Source: Primulina eburnea
Taxonomy: Eukaryota > Streptophyta > Magnoliopsida > Lamiales > Gesneriaceae
Length of the DNA stretch: 64,000 nt
Reading direction: 5' to 3'
Assembly: GCF_022965805.1 (NCBI RefSeq)
Contig: NC_133106.1
Location: forward strand, 33,035,913 to 33,099,912
The stretch's first letter is position 1. The number at the start of each line of letters is the position of its first letter. A model generated the notes under the pieces. It saw only the letters and a program-made list of their open reading frames with translations, searched no databases and was not told where the DNA came from. The position numbers were made by a program, and so were the translations under genes. This document shows positions 42,988 through 54,298 of this stretch, in pieces.

Positions 42988-45232
42988 GAAACTATATTCT
43001 AAACTGTCGAAATGCGAGTTCTGGTTGAAACAGGTGGTATTTCATGGGCATATTATATCCGGAGATGGGATATCCGTTGATCCCAGTAAGGTTGAGGCAG
43101 TGATTTCTTGGCCGAGACCGACATCTGTACCAGAGATACGCAGCTTTATGGGTTTGGCATGATATTATCGCCGATTCATTAAAGATTTTTCGAGTATTGC
43201 CAAACCAATTACACAGTTAACTCAAAAGAATGCTCCATTTGTTTGGTCTGAGGAATGTGAGACCAGTTTTCTCGAATTAAAGAAGAGATTGACCAGTGCT
43301 CTAGTGTTGACTATCCCGTCAGGTACTGGTGATTTTGTTGTTTATTGTGATGCATCTCACCGCAGATTGGGTGGTGTTTTGATGCAGCGGGGGCATGTGA
43401 TTGCTTATGCCTCGAGACAGCTGAAATCCCATGAATCTCGTTATCCAATTCATGATCTTGAATTGGCAGCCATCGTCTTTGTATTAAAGATATGTCGACA
43501 TTATCTGTACGGTGAGAAGTTTGAGATCTATTCTGATCACAAAATCTTGAAATATTTGTTTTCAAAATTTGAATTGAATATGAGGCAGCGAAGATGGCTT
43601 GATTTGCTTAAAGATTTCGATTGTGAAATCAAATACTACCCAGGAAAATCCAATGTAGCAGCTGATACACTGAGTCGAAAGGTATGTTCTTTATCCTTAT
43701 CGACTATGGGTGTTTCGAATTTGATTGAAGACTGCTGTTTGTCTGGATTAGTATTTGAGACAGATCGGAGACCTATGAGATTATATACTATTCAAGCTGA
43801 ACCAGAATTGATTTTGAGAATTAAAGCAGCTCAGAAAGTTGATCAGAATATACAGAAATCGATTGCGATGGTCAGAACTGGACATCGATCGGAATATCAG
43901 GTTCAAAATGGTATTTTGTATGTGAATAATCGTCTTGTTGTGCCGAATGTTTCGGATTTAAGACAGCGAATACTGACAGAAGCACACAACAGTCGTTTTA
44001 GCATTCATCCTTGTGGCAGGAAAATGTATAATGATTTGAAGACACAGTATTGGTGGAAACAAATGAAGACTGATGTTGCAGAATTTGTTTCCAAGTGTCT
44101 GAATTGCCAACAGGTAAAGGCAGAAAGGAAGAAACCTGGAGGACTGTTACAAAGTTTGTCCATTCCTGAATGGAAATGAGATCACATTTCCATGGATTTT
44201 GTGACACAGTTACCAAGATCCTCTCGAGATTGTGATGCGATTTGTGTCGTGATTGATCGGTTGACCAAATCTGCATGTTTCATTCCATACAAAATGACGT
44301 ACAGATACGATCAGATGGCCGATATCTATGTCAAGGAAGTGGTTAGATTGTACGGAGTGCCGAAGTCGATTGTCTCAGACCGTGATCCTCGGTTTACTTC
44401 GCACTTCTGGCAGAGCCTGCAGCAAGCTCTCGGTACGAAGTTACATCTGAGTATCGCATATCATCCTCAGACTGACGGACAGTCAGAGCGGACAATTCAG
44501 ACATTGGAAGATATGTTGAGGGCTGTAGTGCTTGATTTTAGCACTAACTGGCAAGATGCATTGCCTCTTTGCGAGTTTTCGTACAACAACAGCTATCAAA
44601 CGAGTATCGAGATGGCTCCATTCGAAACTTTGTACAGAAAGAAATGCCGATCCCCGTTATATTAGGATGATATCTCTGAAGTTCCTGAGACTGGACCTGA
44701 TATGATCAAAGATATGACGGAAAAAGTGAAATTGATTCAAAAGAAAATGAAGGCAGCTCAGAACCGACAAGCCAAATATGCCAACCTTCGACGACGACCG
44801 TTGGTATTTGAGGTAGGAGACCGAGTATTCCTGAAGATTTCTCCTTTTAAAGGTGTGGTTAGATTTGGAAAGAAAGGGAAATTGTCTCCACGATATGTTG
44901 GTCCTTATAAGATTCTGGAAAAGATAGGAGATCGTGCCTATCGACTCGCCTTGCCGCCTTCATTATCTGGAATACATGATGTTTTTCATGTATCTATGCT
45001 GCGGAAATATCTCCCTGATGATTCTCACGTTATACAGCCAGACGAGACCGAGCTGGATGAGACATGGAGTTATGTCGAGAAACCGATTCGGACTATCGAT
45101 CGTAAAGAAAAACAGCTCCGAACGAAGACGATTCCTCTTGTGAAGGTTCAGTGGACTCGTCATGGTGTCGAAGAAGCCACTTGGGAGACTGAATCAGATA
45201 TGAGACAAGAATTCTCAGCATTATTTCACTGA
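42988..45232 (+). pseudogene. Pol part 2: rest of reverse transcriptase, RNase H, integrase, chromodomain-like end
   Basis: The frame resumes after the nested element. It has KLSKCEFWL (end of RT), TGA at 43160-43162 in the GLA.YYRRF motif, RNase H with [19 protein letters not shown] and DHKILKYLF, and the integrase HHCC part ([22 protein letters not shown]). A TGA at 44177-44179 precedes the integrase core, with the first Asp in MDFVTQLP, then DRDPRF and the SERTIQTLEDMLRA segment holding the Glu. A TAG lies at 44663-44665. The C-terminal part has GPYKILEKIGDRAYRLALP, then FHVSMLRKY and an end, VKVQWTRHGVEEATWETE, typical of Tekay chromodomain-like tails that guide integration into heterochromatin. 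There are no frameshifts in >2.2 kb, only nonsense codons. Confidence 0.9.
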
Positions 45233-45315
45233 TGTAAATTTTTATTCGGTTGTAATTACATTCCTTTTTAATGATATGATTTGACTATCTATGATTTCGA
45301 GGACGAAATCATATC

Positions 45316-45330
45316 TTAGGGGGGGAGAAA
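45316..45330 (+). promoter_or_regulatory. polypurine tract of the Tekay-type element
   Basis: TAGGGGGGGAGAAA directly before the 3' LTR. Confidence 0.9.
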
Positions 45331-45718
45331 TGTAATGCCCGAAAATTAATAATTGTTAATTAACGATTATTGAGTTGTAATTCAAAGTGATTATAAAAGG
45401 ATTAACCGAGACACGATTTGAGATAACGTGTGAAAAAATGTATGTGCGAGGATGAACTCTCGCGCATATGCGCGACCCAGCTGGACATCTCGTGCATATG
45501 CGCGACGTGTATCCGCGCATATGCGCGAGGGTACCCGAGAGTTGGGTAAAATGAGCAATGGCCTCGCGCATATGCGCCAAGTAGGGGCACGCATGTGCGC
45601 GAGGTGCTGTGCATGTACGCGCCGATGATTAAGTCTCGCACATATGCGCGAGAAAGGTACGCGCATATGCGCGAGAAGCTCAGGATGATTTTTGAGGGAG
45701 ACACGTATCAATTACATG

Positions 45719-45758
<40 letters not shown>

Positions 45759-47250
45759 TGAAACGAGCCATTCGTTTCCTTCAGAATTATACGCAAGAAA
45801 TCGAGAAAAGATTTTTGGAAAAGAGTGAAAAATCCTTACGCCTTTTGTGAGAATTCCGTCCGTCCGATTTTGAATCCGACTTCAGTACTGGATTCCTATC
45901 GACGTAGGCTACAAAACTGGACGTAAGTTTTGCTACGTTTTGATATGTTTTGAAATTATGATGTTGTCAGAATTGAATGGAATTCATATATGATGTTCTT
46001 GGAATACTAGACATCGTAGAATCGAAGTCAGATTAAGAAACAGACTGATTATGGAATTGTTATGATTTTCTGAAGTTAATTGACTGAGATATGATATCAA
46101 ATTGTATCGGTAGTGATTATGAGTTGAGGGCATTAGTATCTGGTGATGTGTATTGACCGGGATATCGGGATTGTGCGGTTATACCGTTAATTTTGAATTA
46201 TTGATAAGATTGGTATCGATTTAAGCAGTATATTGATATGATATTATTGATATTGCCAGTGCCAATTGACAGAGTTTGAATTCCAGACCGAAACTACGAA
46301 CGAAAGGTATAAGTCAATGTGGTATTGGGACATCGACTCAAGTAAGATGTACTTGAGTTTCCCTAAAACACATACTTATTATTATGTTTTATGATTGTGA
46401 TTATTGATTTGATTAAATGTCTGTTCTATGGATTTATAGGAGCATGCATTAGACGAGTAATCTTGTGACAGAAGTACCTGATAGTGGCGGGAAGCTACTG
46501 GTACATTGCACGATGTCACAAGATAGTGTATTGACGATAGGACCACGGTCTATGATAGATAGATTAGGACACTGGATGTTTGGTTATATCGACTTGGATA
46601 GAACTGGAGTCTTTTCTATTACTGTTGGTCGATATAAGAATACCAACATCTCAACATCTGGGTGTTTTGGTTATATCGACGTGGATAGAACTAAAGTCTT
46701 TTTTATTACTGTTGGTCGATATAGGAATACCACATCTGGAAACCGGGATCCCTAGACTAGGATTGAGTCTAGTCTGAGTCGTGGAGTCACGAGCATTGTC
46801 GACAGTTTGATATTGATTATGTTTCAGCTTTTCATATATATTGTTGTTATCTGTCCATGCTTTTATGTTTAGCATATGATTGCATGTTTCGTTGATTTAT
46901 ACTGGGATTATATTCTCACCGAAATTATCCGGCTGTTGTCTTGTTTGTATGTGTACTTGACAACATGTGGGACAGGATCAGGGTCCAGGAGATGAGGAGA
47001 GATCGTGATAGAGTGGAGACTTCGGACTTTGATGTATATAGGGTTTTGGCACTTGATAATTAGATTTTAAACCTTAGTTTTTACTGATTTGTAGACGGTA
47101 CAGGACTTGTACTTTATGTTATACTGAGTTGTATATTAATTTGATTTCACTACGTTCCGCATTAAAAAGAAAAAAAAAATTATAACCCTAATTACTTGAT
47201 TAGTATATTGATCCTGATGACGATTAAAAATTGATTAGCGTCCGGGTCCA
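45331..47250 (+). repeat. 3' LTR of the Tekay-type element
   Basis: Starts TGTAATGCCCG and ends GTCCGGGTCCA. The palindrome array is at 45463-45676 (again about seven), a (TA)n run at 45721-45755, and the ~90-bp duplication at 46581-46755. It differs from the 5' LTR at many positions, mostly in the array and the microsatellite. Confidence 0.9.
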
Positions 47251-47822
47251 CACACACACACACACACACATATTCTAATAGACGCGCGTCGGGTATATGG
47301 ATTATATTGAAATAAGAAGATATATGGATTATTTGCATTTCGTGGAAATCAATTTTTTTTTCATTAAATTTTTAATTTTTCCATTTCTAGTTCAGTTATA
47401 CAGTGAACTTTCAATTTTAATTTTGTAATTTGCACGTTTTTTAGTCCTATAACATGTGGTCATTTTGTTGACCGAGAAACACGATAGACTTCAATCAAAA
47501 TAGGACCCGAAAAATAAAATTTACAAAACTAAAAATAAAAATTTACCATAACAAAACTAAAAATGAAAAAAAAAGAAGCATATTTCTTATTAACATAACC
47601 AAAATTGAAAATCGAAAGACTAAAAATGTAACTTTCCTTATGCATTTCCTAATTTAATTATTCTTAAATTTAATACAGAAAAATATAATACATATTTATA
47701 TTTAGATATGTGCAATATTTAAATAACTAATTTTCCAAACATAAGTTGACATAATCTAAAGAAGCAAATGATCCGCTCTAACAACTTATAATCCAAGTCT
47801 TGATTCGCCATATAATTTTAAG
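47251..47822. other. (CA)n then AT-rich DNA
   Basis: A (CA)n run (47249-47270) directly follows the LTR. The rest is AT-rich with no gene or repeat I can support. Confidence 0.5.
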
Positions 47823-48004
47823 GTGTAGGTCTCTTTTGAAAAGATCTCACGAATCTTTATATGTGAGACAGGTCAATCTTAATGATATTCACAATAAAAA
47901 ATAATACTCTTAGCATAAAAAATAATATTTTTTAATGAATGACTCAAATAAGAGATTCGACTCACGAAATTGATCCGTGAAACCGTCTCAAAAAAGTTTT
48001 TGTG
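47823..48004. mobile_element. 182-bp MITE, diverged copy
   Basis: Same internal order as the copy at 56922 (AACAATAAAAAATAATACTCTTAGCATAAAA type core), with degraded ends. Flanks AATTTTAAG (47814-47822) and AATTTTCAG (48005-48013) match at 8 of 9, as expected for an old target duplication. Confidence 0.75.
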
Positions 48005-48023
48005 AATTTTCAGAAGTACTCTT

Positions 48024-48060
48024 ATAATATAATTACTTGAAATAAATTTTATGAGTGTAT

Positions 48061-48097
<37 letters not shown>

Positions 48098-48140
48098 CAC
48101 ACACACACACATAAAATTTATTTCAAGTATTTATATTATA
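48024..48140. repeat. perfect-arm palindrome around an AC/AT/AC microsatellite
   Basis: Arms ACTTGAAATAAATTTTAT (48035-48052) and ATAAAATTTATTTCAAGT (48111-48128) are exact reverse complements and extend imperfectly outward. The loop is (AC)n(AT)n(AC)n. As single-stranded DNA or RNA it would form a long hairpin. Confidence 0.85.
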
Positions 48141-48171
48141 TATATATGTGTGCGTGTGTAAATTTTATGAG

Positions 48172-48338
48172 GAGTGAGTCTAATGTGAGACCGTCTTACG
48201 GATTATAATCGGTGAGACGGGTCAACCCTACCCATATTTACAATAAAAAGTTATACTCTTTGCATAAAAAGTGATATTTTTTCATGGGTGACCCAAATAA
48301 GAGATCCGTCTCACAAATAATATCCGTGAGACCGTCTC
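48172..48338. mobile_element. 182-bp MITE, copy lacking its right end
   Basis: Starts GAGTGAGTCTAATGTGAGACC and follows the family sequence up to GAGACCGTCTCA. The last ~15 bases are replaced by ATGAATTAAATAAAC, a word that also recurs at 53402 and 53512. Confidence 0.8.
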
Positions 48339-48354
48339 AATGAATTAAATAAAC

Positions 48355-51300
48355 GGTAAATTTCAAAAAAATACATCTGTCAATCTTTCAATTAAGATTC
48401 AGTACCTAATCATAATTTTTTAGATTCAGTACCTGACAGATCTATGATTTTAGTTTTAACTCCTCACAACACAAAAGTTACATTTTTACCTTTTACTATT
48501 TAAATAAATATATTATTTTAGTCACAAAAATTACATATATCTTCTCCATTTAAAATATAATTTAAAAAAAATTGTTTCTCAATTATCATGGAATAAAAGT
48601 AAATACTTATTTTAATATATAAAGTATCTATTATGGGGTTTCAGATACTTGATTTTGCTATTTGAATACTCAAAATATATAAGAAAATACTATATTTTTT
48701 AGTATTTTCGAGCATTCATCATAAATTCTGTCATTGTTAGTCTTTTAATGAAAATGCATTAGGATGACTTATTCATGTCATTTTATTAAAAAAAAAACAT
48801 ATGCCATCACTCATTTTGAAATAAAATTAAGTATTTATTTTGACCTACAAAATACCTATTTTGGAGTTTCAAATGGTTTATTTGACTATTTGAATATTCC
48901 AAATGTTAAGAAAATACTGGATCTTCGAACTATCACAATAAATTGAATAATTGTTGGTCTTTTCATTGAAAATGCATTAAGATTACTTATTCATGTCATC
49001 TAATTTTTAAAAAAAACATAGTTTCTCACTCATTGTTGAATTAGAAAAAGTATTTATTTTGATCGATAAAATACTTATTTTGGGGTTCCAAATATTTGAT
49101 TTGGCTATTTGAATACTTCAAATGTGTAAGAAAATACTTAAGTTTCAAGTAATATTAAGTGACTTTTGATGGTGTCATTTGTGAAGCTAAAATGTGATAC
49201 TTAAATTGGTACAAATGGTACATAATTAAAGTCTATAAATACATGATTTTACCCCGTAAATACTCATATACAATTATTTGAGGATGCCAAAATATAATTT
49301 GAAGTTAATATTAATGGGCACCGATGATGATATTCGTGAAGTGAAAATGTGATAATTAAATTAAGACAAATAATACATAATTCGAGTCCACAAATACTTC
49401 ATTTTACCATTTAAATACTCAAATTCGATTGAATAGGTAAAAATATATAGTTTGAAGATAATATTGAATGTTCTTTGATGATAATATTTGTGATAAAAAA
49501 ACGTGCTACATAAATTGGTACAAATAGTAGCTAATTTGATTTCACATATACTTGATTTTATCTTTTTAATACTCAAATTTGATTATTTTGTGATATAAAA
49601 GAATATAGTTTCAATTAATATTGAGTAAATTTTGATGTGTCATTTTTTAAATTAAAATGTGATACCTAAATTAAGACAAAAAGTTTCTAATTCGAGTCTA
49701 CCAATACTTAATTTTACTCTCTAAATGAGAAATACTTAATTTGAGTTTGCAAATACTTGATTTCGTAAATGAGATACTCACAATATTTATTAAAATACTG
49801 GATATTCGAACAAGCAACATAAGTTCACCAAGTGTTGGTATTTTTATAGAATATATATTTGAATGACATATTCATCTCATTTAATATTTAAAAAAAAACA
49901 AATTATCAACTAAGCGTGAAATTTTTAAAACATTTATTTTTACTTGAGAAGTACCTAATTTGAGTTTGCAAATACTTGATTTCGTAAATGAGATACTCAC
50001 AATATGTATTAAAATACTGGATATTCGAATAGGCAACGTAAGTTCATCAAGTATTGATATTTACATGGAATAAGTATTTGGATGACATATTCATCTCATT
50101 TAAAAAAAAATTGTAAAAGAAAAAACAAATTCTCAAATAAGCATGGAAATTCTAAAGTGCTTATTTTTATTTGAAAAGTGCATAATTTGAGATTAAAAAT
50201 ATTTGATTTAGTACATGAGATACTCATAATATGTAATAGAATTCTGGATATTCGAATATGAAACGTAAGCTCATCAAGTGTTTATCGTTCCTTGGAAGAT
50301 GCATTTGGATGATATATTCATCTCATTAAATTTTTTTTTTTTTTGGTAAAAACAAAAACAAATTCTCAACTAAGTATTGAACTTTTAAAATACTTAGTTT
50401 TATTTGAGAAGTATCTAATTTGAGTTTGCAAATACTTGATATCTTGAATAAGATACTCACAATATGTATTAAAAATACTGGATATTCGAATAGGCAACGT
50501 AAGATCACCAAGTGTTGATCTTTCCATGGAAGATGCATTGATACGAAGTGCATCTAAATTGGTGAAGTTAAAATATGGTAGCTAAATTGGTAGAAAGAGT
50601 ATCTAATGCGAGTTCGCAAATACTTGATTTTATTCCCTAAATACTTATATCCAACTACTTGAGGATGTCAAATTATATAGTTTGAAGTTAATATTTAGTG
50701 GTCTTTGATGATGACATTCGTGAAATAAAAATGTGATACCTAAATTAATACAAATAATACATAATATGAATCCACAAATACTTGATTTTACTATTTAAAT
50801 ACTCAAATTCGATTATTTGATGATGTCAAAATGTATAATTTGAAGTCAATATTGAGTGATCTTTGACGATGAGATCCGTGAAATAAAAATGTGATACCTA
50901 AATTGTTAAGAGTATTACCTAATTAGATTCCACTGATAATTGATTTTACCCTTTTAAAACTCAAATTTGATAATAAGTATAATGAAAGAATATTGATACA
51001 TTTAATGAATGATTACCAATAAATATTATGAATGAATACTAATGAAGATGATATCAAACGAAGTATTGTCTTGTCATTTAATGAATCCCAACAAGTATTG
51101 TGAATGAATATTAATGGTATTATAAATTAATACTCATAAGTATAAAGAAAAAAATACTAAAAAGTATAATGAATAATTACCAATAAGTATTATGTCAAAT
51201 AAGTCATTCAATGAATATCAATAAGGATTGTAAATTAATAATTTTAAATATTTTATAAATAATTAATCTTAGAATCGATATCTATGCTTAAAGTGCAAAC

Positions 51301-53186
51301 TTCAAGTTCATTTACAAACTATATTCATAATGTATCTCCCAATTAGTCGATGATGAATAATGAACAATATTTATTTATTTAAATGACATGAATAAGTATC
51401 TTAATGAATTTTTCATGGAAAGTTGCATATTCGAATATCCAATATTTTAATGCATATTGTGAGTATCTCATTTACGAAATCAAGTATTTTCAAACTCAAA
51501 TTAGATGCTTCAAAGTAAAACTAAGTACTTTAAAATTTTCATGCTTATTTGAGAATATTTTTTACCAAAAAAATATTAAATAAGATGAATATGTAATCCA
51601 AATGCATCTTCCATGGAAAGACCAATACTTGGTGAACTTACGTTGCATATTCGAATATTCAGTAGTCTATTGCATATTATGAGTATCTCGTGTACAAATC
51701 TAGTATTTGCAATATGAAATTAGGTAATTCTCAAGTAAAATAAGGTATTTTTAAATATTCATGCTTATTTGAGAATTTGGGTTTTTTTTTACAAAAAAAA
51801 TATTAAATGAGATGAATATATCATTCAAATGCATTTTCCACAGAAATACCAACACTTGTTGAACGTTGCATATTCGAATATCCAATATTCTGTTACATAT
51901 TATGAGTATATCATATACCAAATCAAGTATTTGAAATATGAAATTATGTACTTCTCAAGTGAAACTAAGTATTTTAAAATTTTCATGCTTATTTGAGAAT
52001 TTGTTTTTTGTTTTTACAGAAAATATATTAAATGAGATAAATATGTCATCCAATCGAATCTTCCATGGGAAGCCAACACTTGGTGAATTTACGTTGTATA
52101 TTTGAATATCCAGTACTCTATTAAATATTATGAGTATCTCTTGTACCAAATCGAGTATTTGCAAACTCAAATTAGGTACTTCTCATCAAAATACATGCAT
52201 ATTCCATGAAAATACCAACACTTGAAGAACTTACGTTGCTTATTCAAATATCCAATATTTTAATACATATCGTGAGAATCTCATTTAGGAAATCAAGTAT
52301 TTACGAACTCAAATTAAGTACTTCTCAAGTAAAACTAAGTACTTTAAAATTTTCATACTTATTTGAGAATTTGGTTTTTTAACAAAAAATATTAAATTAG
52401 ATTAATATGTCATCCAAATACATTTTCCATTGAAATACCAATACTTGATGAATTTACGTTGTCTATTCGAATATCCAGTATTTTAATACATATTGTGAGT
52501 ATCTCATTTACGAAATCTAGTATTTGCAAGCTCAAACTAGGCATTTCTCAAGTAAAACTAAGTAATTTTAAATTTACATTCTCAATTGAGAATTATGGTG
52601 ATAGTTCAAGATCCAATATTTTCTTACAAATACATATTTCATGAAAAGATAAACAATGACTGAATTTATGGCGATCGTTCAAGATCCAGTATTTTCTTAC
52701 ATATTTGGAGTATTTAAAGAGCAAAATCAAGTATCTGAAACTTCAAAATAGATACTTTTTATGTCAAAATAAATATTTAATTTTATTTCATGATGAGTGA
52801 TGAACTATATTTTTTTTTAAAATAAAATGACATGAATAAGTCATCATAATGCATTTTTAATGAAAAACCAACAATGACTGAATTTATGGTGATTGTTCGA
52901 AAATATAGTATTTTTTTTTACACATTTGGAGTATTCAAATAACAAAATCAAGTATCTGAAACTCCATAGTATATACTAATATTTTGGTAGATGGAATACA
53001 CACAATTAATTTGGTGGATAAAATTATATATTTATTTAAATAATAAAACGGCAAAAATGTAAAATTATCTTTGTAGATAGTTAAAACTAATTTTGTAGTG
53101 TTGTCAAATATTGATTTGTAAAAAAAAATCTTCTAGATAGTAAATCTTAAATGAAAAATGTGCAATGTATTTTTTTCAAATTTGCC
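48355..53186. mobile_element. giant foldback element, ~4.8 kb, made of inverted arms of ~220-bp subrepeats
   Basis: The termini are inverted: GGTAAATTTCAAAAAAATACAT-like on the left, and the reverse complement of GGCAAATTTGAAAAAAATAC on the right. The left arm (to ~50960) repeats ATATTCGAATAGGCAACGTA with GTTCACCAAGTGTTG at ~49800, 50020, 50245 and 50480. The right arm (~51290 on) carries the reverse complement at ~51430, 51650, 51870, 52095, 52235 and 52465. Outer subrepeats (GGATCTTCGAAC, 48900) have inverted partners near 52610 and 52690. The centre (~50990-51240) has short AATGAATA(C/T)(T/C)AATAAG repeats. Flanks AAATAAACG and ACATAAAGG agree at 7 of 9, a possible old 9-bp target duplication. 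No ORF encodes a transposase. Confidence 0.7.
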
Positions 53187-53195
53187 CTTACATAA

Positions 53196-53473
53196 AGGAA
53201 TATTCGTACGAATGAAAGTTGTGAAGCTTTCTTTATTTGTCAATGAATTAATTATTAAATAAACAATTATTCGAACGAATGAAAGTTGTGAAGCTTTCTT
53301 TATTTATAGAGAACATCAATGCGGATGCCGCTGTCCCAACACATGCTTGCATATATATACATATATATATATAATATATATGTCATATGTGTGTGTATAT
53401 ATGAATTAAATAAACGGTACGAATGAAAGTTGTGAAGCTTTCTTATATATATAATATATATATGTCATATGTG

Positions 53474-53514
<41 letters not shown>

Positions 53515-53640
53515 TTAAATAAACGATTATTCGTACGAATGAAAGTTGGGGAGCTTTCTTTATTTATAGAAATAGAGATAACATCAATGCGCATGACGCT
53601 GTCCCACCACGTGCTTGCAGGCAGCTGTCACATAAATATA
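53196..53640. repeat. diverged direct repeats around ACGAATGAAAGTTGTGAAGC
   Basis: The word occurs at ~53207, 53277, 53418 and 53536, usually preceded by AATTAAATAAAC and followed by TTTCTTTATTTATA. The longer block ending ATCAATGCG.ATG.CGCTGTCCCA is present twice (53310 and 53585). (TA)n runs at 53345-53400 and 53445-53510 separate them. No gene recognised. Confidence 0.75.
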
Positions 53641-53874
53641 AAAAATATGTAGGTGTGATCCATATTATAAAGTTAAAAATAATATTTTTAATATAATAAA
53701 ACAATATTTTTTGATCGGATATAATATCCGTCACATGATTCGTTAGACAATTTCATTAAAGTGTTTGTATATAAAAAACAATGTGAATTATTAAATCCTT
53801 TTAAATACTCAGAAAGGTAACGTCTGTATATTATAATCTAAATTAGATTGCCTATCTATTTCATAGTTATTTAA

Positions 53875-53970
53875 GAGTGAGTCTCATGTGAGACTCTTTT
53901 ATGGGTGACCCAAATAAGATATCCGTCTCACAAATAATACCCGTGAGACCGTCTCACATAAGTTTTTGCC
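53875..53970. mobile_element. 182-bp MITE, internally deleted copy (96 bp)
   Basis: Both ends are intact (GAGTGAGTCTCATGTGAGAC, AGTTTTTGCC), with GTTATTTAA on each side (53866-53874 and 53971-53979) as 9-bp target duplication. The middle ~86 bp are missing. Confidence 0.9.
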
Positions 53971-54086
53971 GTTATTTAAACATCACTTCTTTTGTCGTTT
54001 TATTTAATGGCGTGCATGAGATTACCTAATTATTTTTTTAAGTTATTATATACACGCCAAAGTGACTTTTTTAAGTATACATCATT

Positions 54087-54298
54087 TGTTGGATCCAGAA
54101 ATTTTATATTTTGATGTTAACAAATAATTAATCAGAACTGATTTTAGTTAAACTGATCTACATTCGGAACCAAAACTGAAATATCTCTTTTAAGGTAAAG
54201 TGGCCTAGTTGAACAAAATTGATTGGAACCCAAACTGAAATAGCTCTTATTAGTTTATTAGTTTTCCTATTTCAGTTTCAAGAAAATCAGTTTACACC
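54087..54298 (+). repeat. Sirevirus-type LTR fragment
   Basis: Starts TGTTGGATCCAGAAATTTTA, then TTTGATGTTAACAAA, like the LTR start at 38963. It is also rich in AACTGA/CAGTT words. It is truncated where LEUNIG-like sequence begins. Confidence 0.6.

Larger units (their letters stand above)
34521..47250 (+). mobile_element. Tekay-type Ty3 element (chromovirus), split by a nested element
   Basis: LTRs 34521-36470 and 45331-47250, an initiator-Met primer site, gag-pol in one frame, and a purine tract. Domain order is gag, protease, reverse transcriptase, RNase H, integrase, then a C-terminal chromodomain-like end: the Ty3 order with Tekay/Del features. A 4025-bp element is inserted in reverse transcriptase at 38963. 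Without it the host element is about 8.7 kb. No matching 5-bp target duplication is visible: the left flank is (TA)n and the right flank is (CA)n. Confidence 0.9.
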
